From: Ramlibacter henchirensis
GTDB taxonomy: Bacteria > Pseudomonadota > Gammaproteobacteria > Burkholderiales > Burkholderiaceae_C
Assembly: GCF_004682015.1 (NCBI RefSeq)
Contig: NZ_SMLM01000004.1
Span: 186,001-250,000 of the forward strand
Direction of reading: 5' to 3'
DNA: 64,000 bases
The position numbers were made by a program, and so were the translations under genes. The notes under the pieces are model-generated. The model searched no databases, was not told the DNA's origin, and saw only the letters and a program-made list of their open reading frames with translations. Position 1 is the stretch's first letter. Each line of letters starts with the position of its first letter. This document shows positions 1 through 9,876 of this stretch, piece after piece.

Positions 1-3000
1 CCCGTCGCTCACCGTGTAGCTGAAGCGGGCAGGCCCGTTGAAGTCCGCGGCCGGCGTGAAGGTGATGGTGCTGCCCGAAAGGCTGACCGTGCCGCCCAGG
101 ATCGCGGAGACGCCGGTGATCGAAGGCGAGTCGAACAGGTCCGGGTCGGAGTCGTTCGCCAGCAGCGTGGAGGCGGCGATCACCTTCGGCGTGTCCTCCG
201 TCGCTGCCACCGTGTCGGCGCCGGCGGTCGGCGGCGAGTTGAGCAGCACGATGTTGACGTGCACCGTGGCGGTCGCGAAACCGCCCCGCCCGTCGCTCAC
301 CGTGTACTCGAAGCTGGCCGGGCCGGTGTAGAGGGGCTGCGCCACGAACAGCACCGTATTCCCGAGCAGCGTCACCGTGCAGTGATCCGACGAGCCCACG
401 GAGACGACCGTCAGCGTGTCGCCCTCGAGGTCGAAATCGTTGGCCAGCAGAGCCGCCGTGTTGATGGTCAGATTGAGGGTGCCGGCAGTGAGGTTGTCGT
501 CGTTGGCCACCGGCGCGTCGTTCGCGGGCGCGACGTTCACGGTCACAGAGCCCGTCGACTCCGCGCCGCTCGGGTCCTTCACCGTGTACGTGAAGGTCGC
601 GGCGCCGTTGAAGTCGGCCTGCGGCGTGAAGACGATGTTGCCGCCGGAGAGCGCCACGGTCCCGCCCGTGCCGCTGGTGACACCGGTGAACGTCAGCGCG
701 TCGCCTTCGAGGTCGCTGTCGTTGAGCAGCAGCGTGCCGGGGGCGATCACCAGCGGCTGGTCTTCAGTGCCGGATACAGAGTCGGCCGCGGTGACCGGCG
801 CGTCGTTGACGGGGTTGACCGTGATCTGCAGCGACTGCGCCAGCGTGTCCGCGCCGCCGCCGTTGTCCTTCACCTGGAAGCCGAAGGTCGCGGTCCCGAC
901 GGCGTTGCTCGCGGTGACGAAGCGCATGCCGCGCAGTTCCTGCAGCGTGTACTCGCCCGTCGTGACGTCGGTGCCGTCCGCGAGCGTGATGCGGCCCAGG
1001 CTCGCAGGCGGCAGGGCCGCCACGATGAAGGTCAGGCCCTGCCCCGCCTCATCGGCGCCGCCGCCGGGGCCATAGTTCACCGCGCCGAGGCCGAGTCCGG
1101 TGCTGCCGCTGTCCTCGGCGACCACCAGGTCGGACACGACGCCGCCCACGGGAGCGTCGTTCACCGGGACCACCGTGATGCTGGTCACGGCGGTCGCCGT
1201 GCTGAACGCAGTGCCGGCGCCACTGAGCGTCGAGTTGCCCAGCCCGCCCGCGCTGCCCGAGGTGCCGTCCCAGGCGGCGAAGCCCAGCGTCGCCGTGCCG
1301 GTCCAGTCCGCAGCCGGCACGAACCGAACGCGCGTCAGCGCGTCGGCCAGCAGCAGCCGCGCGCTGCCCGCGGACGGGCTGCCGAAAGCGAGCCAGGTGG
1401 TGCCACCGTCCCTCGTGTACTGCCAGCTGCCGTGGCTGTTGTCCACGCTGACGACGGCGATGCCGCGCGTGCCCGTGGGGTCGTCCACCTGCCCCGCGAC
1501 AAGGTCGGCCACCAGCGTCCCGGCATCCGCGGTGTCCTCCTGGACCGGCGCCATCGGGTTCGCGCCGTTGAGCACCGGTGCGCGGTTGGTGACGGTGAGC
1601 CTGAGCGTGTGGTTCAGCCGGTCCGTGCCGCCGTTGTCGGTCCCGCCGTTGTCCAGCACCTCGAAGGCCACGGTCGCCACGCCCGGCGTCGCATTGAGGC
1701 CGGACCGGAAGACCATGCCCTGGAACTGCTCCCACGTGTAGACCGTTCCCAGGCTCACGGGTGTCACGCCGTCGGCCAGCAGGATGACGACGCGATCGGG
1801 AATGGCGGTGAAGCGGAACGTGAGCGCCTGGCCAGCTTCGTCGGTGGCCGTGGCCGGCCCGGGCGCGAAGCTTCCGCCGGCCAGCATCGGCACCGGGGCG
1901 GCGCCCTCCTGGACCGTGCCGCCCGTGGTGTTGCTGGCGACCGGGGCGTCATTTCGGGCGACGACCGTGGTCACCGACGTCGCCGTCGCCGCGCTGTACG
2001 CAAACGGCCCGCCGTTGTACGAAACATCCCCCAGCGTGCCGGGCGTGCCCACCGTGCGGTCCCACGCGCGGAAGGTGATGCCGGCCGTGCCCATCGTGCT
2101 GTTCCAGTCCGCCGACGGCAGGAACCGCACGCGCGTCAGCGTGTCGGCGGCGAGCTGCATCGCGCTGGTATTGCTCAGCCCCGCCAGCGACGTCCAGGTG
2201 GTGCCGCCGTCCATCGTGAATTGCCAGGTGCCGTTGCCCGAAGTGCCGATGACGGCGATGCCGCCCTGGCTGCCGCTGGTGTCGAAGACTTGCCCCGCGA
2301 TGATGTCGCTCACCAGCACGCCGGCTCGTTGCGCCGCACTGGCCCAGGGCGGCGGGGTGCCCGAAGGCGCGTTGTTGGTCCAGTCGAAGTCCTCGTAGAC
2401 GGTCAGGGGCGAATGGGCCCCGTCGAGCACCGGCGCCCGGTTGACGACCACGTTGACCGTGAACGTCGCCGTGTCGGTCGCGTCGTTGGCCGTGCCGCCG
2501 CTGTCGCGGGCCGCGAAGGAGAACGCCTGCGTGCCGAGCGAGCCGATCCCGTAGGACTCGAACTGCATGCCCTGGATCTGGGCCAGCGTGTAGCTCGCGC
2601 CCAGCACCACCGGCGTGGTGCCGTCGGCCAGGTACGTCGTGCCCAGGCCGGACGGCAGGCTGGTGATCGTGTAGCCGAGGATGGACTGCGCCGCCTCGTC
2701 GCCGCCACCGCCGGTGCCGACCGTGAAGCCTGCCAGTCCGAGCGAAGTGGTCGGCGTACCGTCCAGGACGACCAGCGGCCCGGGCGCAACGCTGGGCGCA
2801 TCGGTGCGCACTGGCGCATCGTTCACCGCGCCGACGACGACGGTGGCGCTCGCGGTCGCCGTGCTGAAGGCGGTCGAGCCTCCGTTCAGGGTCGTGTCGG
2901 CCGTGAGGCCGCCGTTGCCCGTGCTGCGGTCCCAGGCGCGGAAGGTGAAGGCCGGCGAGGTGCCGTTCCAGTTGGGCGCCGGGTTGAAGCGCACCCGCCA

Positions 3001-6000
3001 CTGGCCGCCGGCCTCCAGCAGGATCGCGTTGGTGCTGCTGGCCGCGCCCAGCGAGCTCCAGCTGGTGCCGCCGTTGCTGGTGTACTCCCAGGTGCCGGCG
3101 CTGCCGCCCGCCGCGGCGATCACGGCGATGCCCAGCGAGTTGCCCGGGTCGGTGACCTTGCCCGCGATCAGGTCGGCCACGCGCATGCCGTTGCCCGGCA
3201 CGTCCTCGACGGTGCCGGGCATGGCATTCACGCCGCTCAGGACCGGCGCGACGTTGCGCACGCGGATGGTGATGGACTCGACCAGCGTGTCCACGCCGCC
3301 GTTGGCCATGCCGCCGTCGTCCTTCACGATCCAGCTGAAGGTGCCCACGGCGTTCTGCACGCCGGCCGCCGCCTTGAAGCGCATGCCCTGGATCTGCGCG
3401 AGGGTGTAGCTCGTGTTGGCTGTGACGGCGGTTACGCCGTCGGCGAGGTAGACCGTGCCCATGCCGGCTGCCGGCACGGTGGCCACCGAGTAGCTCAGGG
3501 TCTGCGCGTAGTACTCGTCCGCGGCGTAGCCGGAGATGTACTGCATGGCCCCGAGGCCGAGCGACGTGATGGGCGCCGCTTCGTTCACCGTCACGTTGGC
3601 CGGCGCTGCGACGAACGTGCCGAGGTTGACGTCGTAGCGCACCGGGATGTCGTTGACCGGGATGACCGTGAGCTCCGCTGTCGCGAACGTGCTGCTGAAA
3701 GCGGTGGTGCCGCCCACGGCGCTCGTCGAAGCTGTTCCACCGGACACGCCGCTCGTGCCGTCCCACGCCCGGAACTCGAAGCCCGGGATGCTGCCGTTGA
3801 TGTTGGCGCCGGGGGTGCCGACGAACCGCACGCGCGCGTCGGGCCCCAGCAGCCGGGAGTTGTTCGTGGTTCCCGACAGCGCGAGCCAGGTCGTGCCGCC
3901 ATCCAGGCTGTACTGCCAGGTGCCGTTGATGTTGCCGTTGGGCATGTCGACCACGGCGATGCCGAGGAAGCCGCCGGCGTTGGCGACCTTGCCTGCGACG
4001 AGGTCGCTCACCCGAATTCCGATGCCGGGCTGGTCCTCCAGCTGCATGAACGCATTCCCGGAGGCGGCCAGCACCGGGGCCGCGTTGGTGACGGTGATCG
4101 TGATCGACTGCGACAGCGAGTCGAGTCCACCACCAATCGTGCCGCCGTCGTCGCGGACCGTGAAGGCGAAGGTGCCGCTGCCCGGCGCGCTCGACTGGAA
4201 GCGCATCGTCTGCAGCTGCGCGAGCGTGTAGCTGGCATTGACGGTGACGGGCGTGCCGTCGTCCAGCTGCACGCTGCCGACGCCGGTGGGAAGCGCCGTG
4301 ACCGTGACGGTGACGCCCTGCCCTGCTTCATCCGCACCGCCACCCGGGCCATAGCCCGGGAGGCCCAGCGGAGCGGTTGTGCCTTCGAGCACGTTCAGGT
4401 TGCCCAGCGTTCCAGCCGTGAGAACCGGTGCGTCATTGACGGCGGTGACGGTGACGCTGGCGGTGGTCGTGGCGGCGCTGAAGGCACTCGTGCCGCCGAC
4501 CACGCCCGCCGACACGACGCTGCCGTGCGTGCCCGCGCTGCGGTCCCAGGCCCGCAGAGCGATGGAGCTGGTGCCGGCGAAGTTCGCGTTCGGCACGAAC
4601 CGCACGCGCGTATTCGTGTCGGCCGCCAGCAGCAAGGCGTTACCGCTGGCGAGAGGAGCGAGGGTGGTCCAGGTCGTCCCATCCAGCGTGTACTGCCAGC
4701 TGCCGTTGCTGGTGTCCGCGCCGACGATGGCGATGCCGCGCGGCGCACCGGCGTCGTCGTCCGTGATCCGTCCGGCCACGAGGTCGACCACGCGCGTGCC
4801 GGTCCCCGGGGCCGCGTCCTCGACCTGCGCGGGCAGGGTGATCGCCGTGCCCGCCAGCACCGGCGCGCTGTTGGGGAAACCGCCGAAGACCGCGACGACG
4901 CCGTCGCCGCCGGTGCTGTAGTTGCTGTCGTAACCGTCGGACGTCGCCAGGCCACCGACCGTGACCGACCCCACCATGTAGACGCGGTTGCCCGTGCCCC
5001 AGGCGACGCCGCCGGTGGCCATGCCGGTGCCGTAGTACGTCCCATAGGCCAGGTCGCTGCTGCCGCCGCCCTTGGGCTTGAGCACGATCACGAAGCCCGT
5101 GGTGCCGCTGGTGTTGGTGCGGCTGACCGCGTCGGACGTGGTCGGGAAGTTCGAGGTGTCGGTCGAGCCCACGATGGCCACGTAGCCGCCCGACACGGCC
5201 ACGCCGGTGGGACTGTCGGTGAGCGTGCTGGACGTCGCGCCTCCCGCCGTGAGGCTGCCGCCGATGAAGGTGGAGTACTCCAGCGACGCGGCGCCCGTGA
5301 GCGTCGTGTCGTAGATGCGCAGGTAGCCGGTCTCGTGCGTGTAGGCCGTGGTCGCGAAGGCGCCTGCCGTCGTGGCGAAGCCCTGGCTCGGATCCTTGAT
5401 GCGCCCGACCACGTAGGCACGGCCGCTGTCGTCGGCCGCCACGCCGGTGATGGTGTCCGCCTTGGTGCCACCCACGTAGGTCGAGTAGGCGATGGCCCCC
5501 GACGCGTTGTACTTGACCAGGAAGCCGTCATCCGTGCCGGGACGCGTGGTCTGCGCGCCTCCCGTGATGACGAGATCGCTCGAGAGCGTGGTACCAGCGA
5601 CATAGACGTTGCCTGCCGAGTCCACGGCCACGCCGGCGGCGCTGTCGTTGCCACTGCCGCCGTACTGCAGCTTGGCCAACGAGGTCCCGGCGGCCGAGTA
5701 CTTGTTCAGGAACGCGTCGTCCGACGTGCCCGAGATCGTGCCGACGACATGGATCGTGCCGGCCGCGTCCACCGCCACGCCGCTGCCGACGTCGGTGTTG
5801 CCGCTGCCGCCGAAATAGGTGCTGAAGACCAGGCCGTTGCCGGCGGCGTTCAGCTTCGCGACGAAGGCATCCTGCGTGCCGTTGCGCGCGGCCTGGTCGC
5901 TGCCCGCGGAGACGCCGACGAAATCCGTGGACCGGGTCCAGCCGGTGACGATCGCATTGCCGCTCGCGTCGACCGCGATCGCGGTGCCCTCCTCCGTGCT

Positions 6001-7053
6001 GCTGCCGCCGAAGCGGGTGGCATAGATCAGGCTGGTGAGGTCGGCATTGAACTTGGCCACGTAGGCCTCGCTGCCGTCGGAGCCGCTCGCCAGCCGGCTG
6101 CCGAAAATGCCGCTGCTGGAAGTCGTGTGGCCGGTGACGTAGACGGACCCGTCGGCGCCCACGGCCACGCCGAGCGCGGTCTCCGCTCCGCCTTCGCCGA
6201 AATAGGTCGCGTGCGTCAGCACCGGGTCCACCACGAGGGCGCGGGTGGTGTCGTAGGGGCCGACCACGATGCGCACGGTGCCGTCCGCCAGCAGCTCGTA
6301 GTGGCTCTCGACGCTCTCGCGGCCTTGTGCACCTTGCTGGTAGCTCACTGGCGCCTGGAATCGGACCTCGCGGTTCGTGCCGGCCACCTGGAGCACCAGG
6401 TCGCCATCGGCATCCAGCCGCACGTCGTCCACGCCATGGAAGCGCAGCAGCAGCTTCGACGCGTCGGCGCCCGGGGCCAGCAGGAAGTCGTATTCCAGCT
6501 GGCCCTGGTTGCCGTAGTAGCGGACGTCGATGCCGTCCCAGACGCCCTCGTACCGCACGCTGCCGTAGTTGGCGATGTCGGTCGTCCACTTCGACGGGTC
6601 CTGTCCCACCAGGTGGTTGCTGCGCGTGGCCAGCAGGTTCTCGCCGGTGGCGGTGCCGGGCTGCGCGCCCACCAGTTCCAGCCGCACCGGTTGTTCGGCG
6701 CCGTCCAGCAGCAGTTCGGCCTGGCCGCCGCCGAGGCGCACGGCGTAGCCGATCCCGGTCGCGGCGAAATCGACGCCCTCGCCCAGTTGGCCGGCATCGG
6801 CCTCGAACTGCAGCGGCGTCAGCGCATAGGCCGAGCGGACTTCGCTCTCGGTCGGCGTGGCGGCGGTTGCGGTTGCGGTGTATTCGAGGCCGTCGTCGAG
6901 CGTGCGCGTCTCGGTGGCGTCGCTGCCGGCCGTGGCGGCCAGCAGGGCGCCGGCATCGGCCGAGTACAGCAGCCGTGGTTCCAGCCACTCGGCATGCGGA
7001 GCGATCCGGCGTCGCCGTGCGGGTCTCCTGCTTCGCAGCCAGCTGCGGGTCAT
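1..7053 (-). CDS. Giant LEPR-XLL surface/secreted protein with SBBP propeller and cadherin-like repeats (3' partial)
   Basis: The frame stays open for 2351 codons and leaves the left edge without a stop. Residues 24-33 read LEPRLLYSAD, the LEPR-XLL signature found at the N-terminus of very large exported proteins, after an Arg-rich stretch. Residues ~65-260 resemble the domain that commonly precedes SBBP repeats (PLQFEADAGQ, YYGNQGQLEYDF). Residues ~265-700 carry SBBP beta-propeller repeats (GNVYVAGTT, DGFLVKYN). From ~715 onward, cadherin/Ig-like modules alternate: type A with WQYT-DGGTTW and FRAWD, type B with AQIQGMRF and VKDDGG; the last part in view has LLANDSD modules ending FSYTVSDG. 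Probably an adhesin or matrix protein. Its ATG lies 7 bases after the upstream adaptor gene's stop, so it is very likely the cargo of that operon. The C-terminus, where a secretion or anchor signal would sit, is outside the window. Confidence 0.85.
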   Translation of the reverse strand, partial: MTRSWLRSRRPARRRRIAPHAEWLEPRLLYSADAGALLAATAGSDATETRTLDDGLEYTATATAATPTESEVRSAYALTPLQFEADAGQLGEGVDFAATGIGYAVRLGGGQAELLLDGAEQPVRLELVGAQPGTATGENLLATRSNHLVGQDPSKWTTDIANYGSVRYEGVWDGIDVRYYGNQGQLEYDFLLAPGADASKLLLRFHGVDDVRLDADGDLVLQVAGTNREVRFQAPVSYQQGAQGRESVESHYELLADGTVRIVVGPYDTTRALVVDPVLTHATYFGEGGAETALGVAVGADGSVYVTGHTTSSSGIFGSRLASGSDGSEAYVAKFNADLTSLIYATRFGGSSTEEGTAIAVDASGNAIVTGWTRSTDFVGVSAGSDQAARNGTQDAFVAKLNAAGNGLVFSTYFGGSGNTDVGSGVAVDAAGTIHVVGTISGTSDDAFLNKYSAAGTSLAKLQYGGSGNDSAAGVAVDSAGNVYVAGTTLSSDLVITGGAQTTRPGTDDGFLVKYNASGAIAYSTYVGGTKADTITGVAADDSGRAYVVGRIKDPSQGFATTAGAFATTAYTHETGYLRIYDTTLTGAASLEYSTFIGGSLTAGGATSSTLTDSPTGVAVSGGYVAIVGSTDTSNFPTTSDAVSRTNTSGTTGFVIVLKPKGGGSSDLAYGTYYGTGMATGGVAWGTGNRVYMVGSVTVGGLATSDGYDSNYSTGGDGVVAVFGGFPNSAPVLAGTAITLPAQVEDAAPGTGTRVVDLVAGRITDDDAGAPRGIAIVGADTSNGSWQYTLDGTTWTTLAPLASGNALLLAADTNTRVRFVPNANFAGTSSIALRAWDRSAGTHGSVVSAGVVGGTSAFSAATTTASVTVTAVNDAPVLTAGTLGNLNVLEGTTAPLGLPGYGPGGGADEAGQGVTVTVTALPTGVGSVQLDDGTPVTVNASYTLAQLQTMRFQSSAPGSGTFAFTVRDDGGTIGGGLDSLSQSITITVTNAAPVLAASGNAFMQLEDQPGIGIRVSDLVAGKVANAGGFLGIAVVDMPNGNINGTWQYSLDGGTTWLALSGTTNNSRLLGPDARVRFVGTPGANINGSIPGFEFRAWDGTSGVSGGTASTSAVGGTTAFSSTFATAELTVIPVNDIPVRYDVNLGTFVAAPANVTVNEAAPITSLGLGAMQYISGYAADEYYAQTLSYSVATVPAAGMGTVYLADGVTAVTANTSYTLAQIQGMRFKAAAGVQNAVGTFSWIVKDDGGMANGGVDTLVESITIRVRNVAPVLSGVNAMPGTVEDVPGNGMRVADLIAGKVTDPGNSLGIAVIAAAGGSAGTWEYTSNGGTSWSSLGAASSTNAILLEAGGQWRVRFNPAPNWNGTSPAFTFRAWDRSTGNGGLTADTTLNGGSTAFSTATASATVVVGAVNDAPVRTDAPSVAPGPLVVLDGTPTTSLGLAGFTVGTGGGGDEAAQSILGYTITSLPSGLGTTYLADGTTPVVLGASYTLAQIQGMQFESYGIGSLGTQAFSFAARDSGGTANDATDTATFTVNVVVNRAPVLDGAHSPLTVYEDFDWTNNAPSGTPPPWASAAQRAGVLVSDIIAGQVFDTSGSQGGIAVIGTSGNGTWQFTMDGGTTWTSLAGLSNTSAMQLAADTLTRVRFLPSADWNSTMGTAGITFRAWDRTVGTPGTLGDVSYNGGPFAYSAATATSVTTVVARNDAPVASNTTGGTVQEGAAPVPMLAGGSFAPGPATATDEAGQALTFRFTAIPDRVVILLADGVTPVSLGTVYTWEQFQGMVFRSGLNATPGVATVAFEVLDNGGTDNGGTDRLNHTLRLTVTNRAPVLNGANPMAPVQEDTADAGTLVADLVAGQVDDPTGTRGIAVVSVDNSHGSWQYTRDGGTTWLAFGSPSAGSARLLLADALTRVRFVPAADWTGTATLGFAAWDGTSGSAGGLGNSTLSGAGTAFSTATAVTSITVVPVNDAPVGGVVSDLVVAEDSGSTGLGLGAVNYGPGGGADEAGQGLTFIVAALPPASLGRITLADGTDVTTGEYTLQELRGMRFVTASNAVGTATFGFQVKDNGGGADTLAQSLQITVNPVNDAPVTAADSVSGTEDQPLVIAPGTLLLNDSDLEGDALTFTGVTSGTGGTVALSGGNIVFTPQADFNGAATFTYTVKDPSGAESTGSVTVNVAPANDAPVANDDNLTAGTLNLTINTAALLANDFDLEGDTLTVVSVGSSDHCTVTLLGNTVLFVAQPLYTGPASFEYTVSDGRGGFATATVHVNIVLLNSPPTAGADTVAATEDTPKVIAASTLLANDSDPDLFDSPSITGVSAILGGTVSLSGSTITFTPAADFNGPARFSYTVSDG
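840..4930 (-). repeat. A/B tandem super-repeats encoding Ig/cadherin-like modules
   Basis: Within the giant gene, the Trp-Gln/Glu-Tyr (or Trp-Gln-Phe) codons of the type A module recur near 4690, 3910, 3085, 2220 and 1420, a period of about 780-865 bases. Each period is one type A module plus one type B module, about 260-290 residues together. Sequence similarity is at protein level and moderate at DNA level, so this is old domain duplication, not a recent satellite. Confidence 0.75.
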
Positions 7054-7060
7054 GGCGACC

Positions 7061-7969
7061 TCAGAGTCCCTGTCGCACCCGCGGGCCGGGCGTCAGGGGC
7101 GCCTTGAATGGAGGTGGGGCGGCCGTCCCCGACACGGGCCTCGCCGCCGCGGCCGTGTCGCCGCCGGGCAGGTCGGCCTTGCAGCGCAGGCCGGCCGGCA
7201 GGGTGTTGTTCGGGTTGGCCAGCGCCAGCCGCGCGCGGAACGTGTTGCTGGCGCCTTCGATCACGCCGTCGACCAGGCTCACGGTGGCCAGGCGTGGCTG
7301 GGCGCCGGGGAAATCGGGCGTGATGCGCAGGGACACGCCCTTGCGCACCACGGGGTAGAGCGATGCGGGGAGCACCACCTCGACCCGCAGCGGATTGACC
7401 ACGGCGATGCGGAACATCGGCTTTTCCTCGACCCGTTCGCCCACCGACATGTAGCGGTCCGCCACCACGCCGTCGCTCGGGCTGCGGATCGTGCGCAGCC
7501 CAAGCTGCGCGCGGGCCAGTTCGTGCTCGCGCGCATAGATGTCGCGCTGCTCGCGCGCCTGGATCAGCCGGTTCTCGGCCACGAGGGCTTCGGCGCGTGC
7601 CTGCTCGAGGGCCTGCGGGCTGATGTATTCCTGCCGCGCGAGGTCGGCCGCGCGGGCGAGTTTCTGGCGCGCCAGTTCGGCGTTGGCCTCGGCCGCTTTC
7701 AGTTCGCCAAGCCCTTGCGCGCGGCCTTCGGCCACGCTCACCGACATGCGCTCGACGTCCGCGCGCAGGGTCGCGAGCGGCTGGCCGGCGCGGACCCGTT
7801 CGCCGCGCTCGACATGGACCTGTTCGATGACACCGACCACCGGGCTGCCCAGCTCGGAAACGCTGGCCGGCTCGATCAGGCAGCCCAAGGCCTGCGCGCC
7901 TGCCGCCGCATGGGCGGCGCCAGCCAGCCACAAAGTCAGGGACAGCAGCGCACGGCCGGACGGATTCAT
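7061..7969 (-). CDS. HlyD/MFP-type periplasmic adaptor
   Basis: 302 residues. Residues 1-27 form a signal peptide (LLSLTLWLAGAAHAAAGAQA). A lipoyl-like half motif follows (GVIEQVHVERGERVRAGQPL, ~45-65), then an Ala/Glu/Arg-rich helical hairpin (~75-155), the second lipoyl half (IRSPSDGVVADRYMSVGERV) and a beta-barrel region. This is the layout of membrane-fusion proteins that bridge an inner-membrane exporter to an outer-membrane channel. The start ATG overlaps the stop of the SecA-like gene (ATGA), so translation is coupled. The giant LEPR-XLL gene follows at once. No outer-membrane factor or ABC/RND pump is visible beside it. Family is clear; its partner is inferred. Confidence 0.85.
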   Translation of the reverse strand: MNPSGRALLSLTLWLAGAAHAAAGAQALGCLIEPASVSELGSPVVGVIEQVHVERGERVRAGQPLATLRADVERMSVSVAEGRAQGLGELKAAEANAELARQKLARAADLARQEYISPQALEQARAEALVAENRLIQAREQRDIYAREHELARAQLGLRTIRSPSDGVVADRYMSVGERVEEKPMFRIAVVNPLRVEVVLPASLYPVVRKGVSLRITPDFPGAQPRLATVSLVDGVIEGASNTFRARLALANPNNTLPAGLRCKADLPGGDTAAAARPVSGTAAPPPFKAPLTPGPRVRQGL

Positions 7970-9876
7970 CCCAATCCCCAGCGGCTGAAGTTCAGGTCGC
8001 GCTCTTCGTTCTCAGCCATGCGGGAAAGTCTTACACGTTGTTGCGTCCTAGTACAGACTTCTGCCACTTGCGCCGCCCGAAGGCTTGTCCAGACGAATGA
8101 ACGGGGGAACCGCAGCCGCCGGGTTAGGGTTTGCCACCATGCGGGCAGCCAGCGCTGGAGCAGCGGGAAGTCCTGCGCCACCATCACTTCGCAGCTTCCG
8201 GGCTGGCCTTGCCGTCCGGTGCGGCCGAGGAACTGGCGGTCGATGCGGGGGGATGAATTGAGTTGGCAGAGGATGACGTGCAGGCCGCCCGCCGCCAGCA
8301 CCTCCGGGGCCACGGTGATGTGGGCGCCGCGGCCGGCCATGCTGGTGGCGACGGTGAGCCGGCCCGGCAGCCCCGCCTGGCCGATCACTTCGGCCTCGTC
8401 CTGGTCCTGTCGCGCGTTGAGCACCACCGGATCGAGCCCGCGCGCGCGAAGGACGTCGGCCAACGCGTCCGACTGCTGCACGCTTTCGGTCCCCACGAGC
8501 ACCGCGCGTCCCGCACCGCAGAGTGCCGCCGCGCGCGCCGCCACCTCCTGCCACAGCGTGGCGCTGTCGGCGAACAGGCGCGTGGGTCCGTGCTGCACCC
8601 GGCGCGGCGTGCGCGGATGCACGCGCACCATGCCCAGCCCGTAGACCGCCCGCAGCTCCGCGCCCGATCCGTGCAGCGTGCCGCTGATGCCGGCCAGCCG
8701 GAGGTAGCGGATGAAGAAGCGCTGGAACGTGACTTGCGTCAGGGTGGCGTTGCGCCGAGTCAACGGTACGCCCTCCTTGAGTTCAACCAGCTGGTGCAAT
8801 CCGCGGCTCCACGCGCGCCCCGGCGCCGTGCGGCCCGTGGTCTCGTCGACCAGCTGCACCTCGCCATCGCGCACCACGTAGTCACGATCGCGCGAGAGGC
8901 GCGCGACGGCGGTGACCGCCAGTTCGAGCGTCGCGGCCCGGTGCTGCGGATGTCCGAGCAGCGGATGCGGGTCGGCCGGCCAATCGTCCAGATGCGCCAA
9001 GCCCGCCTCCGTCAAGCGCACGGAGCCCGCTTCCAGCGTGTAGTCGCGCCCCTGGATCAGGCGCCGCGCGATCAACAGCGCACGGCGCAGGAACGCCTGT
9101 TCGGCCAGCGATGGCGCAGCCTGCGACAGCACGAGCGGCACGCGCGCCTCGTCGATCAGGATGGTGTCGGCCTCGTCGAGGATGGCCATGCACAGCCCGC
9201 GCAGCACCGGGGCCTGCTGCACGGCGCCCTGGCGCAGGCGGCGCTCCAGCGGCGAAAGGTCCGTCGGCTGCAGCAGGCTGTCGCGCAGGTAGTCGAAGGC
9301 CAGTTCCTTGGCCGTGCAGTAGGTGACGTCGCAGGCGTAGGCCGCGCGGCGTTCGCCCATCTCCATGGATTGCGCGATCGACGACACCGAGAGGCCGAGC
9401 CGCGCATAGAACACCCGCAGTTCGTCGGCGTCGCGCTGGGCGAGGTAGTCGTTGGCGGTGACGACGTGCACCGGCGTGCCCGCCAGGGCCGCCGCTGCGG
9501 CGCCGAGAGCAATCGCCACCGTCTTGCCCTCGCCCGTGTCCATCTCCACCAGCCGCTGATCGAGCAAGGCGCGGGCCGCCATCAGCTGCTGCCAGTAGGG
9601 CCGCACGCCCTTGGTCTGTTTCATCGCCTCGGCCGACAGCCGCAAGGCCTGCTGCAACCACGCGTCGTCCCGACGCGCGTGTGGCACCTTGCGCAGCGCC
9701 TGCAGCGCGGGGCCCAGCGCGATCGGCGCCTGCAGCTCCACATGCAGCGCGAGGGCGCTTTCCGTCAGGCTCCGCGGGCGCAGCTTCGTGCGCCGCCGCA
9801 GTTCCTCGACCGGCAGGCGCATCTGCGGATAGGGCCCCCAGACCAGCCCCGGGAAAGGCCAGCTCGCGGTGCTCAT
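7966..9876 (-). CDS. Accessory SecA-like ATPase lacking the C-terminal region
   Basis: 636 residues from an ATG overlapping the M50 gene's stop (ATGA); housekeeping SecA is about 900. The SecA motor is recognisable: Walker A TGEGKT (114-119), VTANDYLAQRD (140-149), ELAFDYLRDS, Walker B/motif II ILDEADTILIDEAR (~232-245), a preprotein-binding segment with VDETTGRTAPGR and GLHQLVELKEGV, and the second motor lobe TSMAGRGAHIT ... DRQFLGRTGRQGQPGS. The sequence ends soon after the second lobe, so most of the helical wing/scaffold and the Cys-rich C-terminal linker are missing. Its place between two adaptor/protease genes and a giant cargo suggests a dedicated export motor rather than general secretion. 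An RNA-helicase-like role is less likely given the SecA-specific motifs. Confidence 0.88.
   Translation of the reverse strand: MSTASWPFPGLVWGPYPQMRLPVEELRRRTKLRPRSLTESALALHVELQAPIALGPALQALRKVPHARRDDAWLQQALRLSAEAMKQTKGVRPYWQQLMAARALLDQRLVEMDTGEGKTVAIALGAAAAALAGTPVHVVTANDYLAQRDADELRVFYARLGLSVSSIAQSMEMGERRAAYACDVTYCTAKELAFDYLRDSLLQPTDLSPLERRLRQGAVQQAPVLRGLCMAILDEADTILIDEARVPLVLSQAAPSLAEQAFLRRALLIARRLIQGRDYTLEAGSVRLTEAGLAHLDDWPADPHPLLGHPQHRAATLELAVTAVARLSRDRDYVVRDGEVQLVDETTGRTAPGRAWSRGLHQLVELKEGVPLTRRNATLTQVTFQRFFIRYLRLAGISGTLHGSGAELRAVYGLGMVRVHPRTPRRVQHGPTRLFADSATLWQEVAARAAALCGAGRAVLVGTESVQQSDALADVLRARGLDPVVLNARQDQDEAEVIGQAGLPGRLTVATSMAGRGAHITVAPEVLAAGGLHVILCQLNSSPRIDRQFLGRTGRQGQPGSCEVMVAQDFPLLQRWLPAWWQTLTRRLRFPRSFVWTSLRAAQVAEVCTRTQQRVRLSRMAENEERDLNFSRWGLG

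Noticed and set aside
1949..3766. A 605-codon minus-strand frame within the giant gene region
   Set aside because: It is an out-of-phase reading of the giant gene: the sequence is Arg/His/Gly-rich noise.
259..7107. A plus-strand open frame of over 2200 codons opposite the giant LEPR-XLL gene
   Set aside because: Its product is Arg/His/Gly/Ala-rich with no domain, while the minus frame gives clear SBBP and cadherin-like repeats. Long antisense frames are expected in GC-rich coding DNA.
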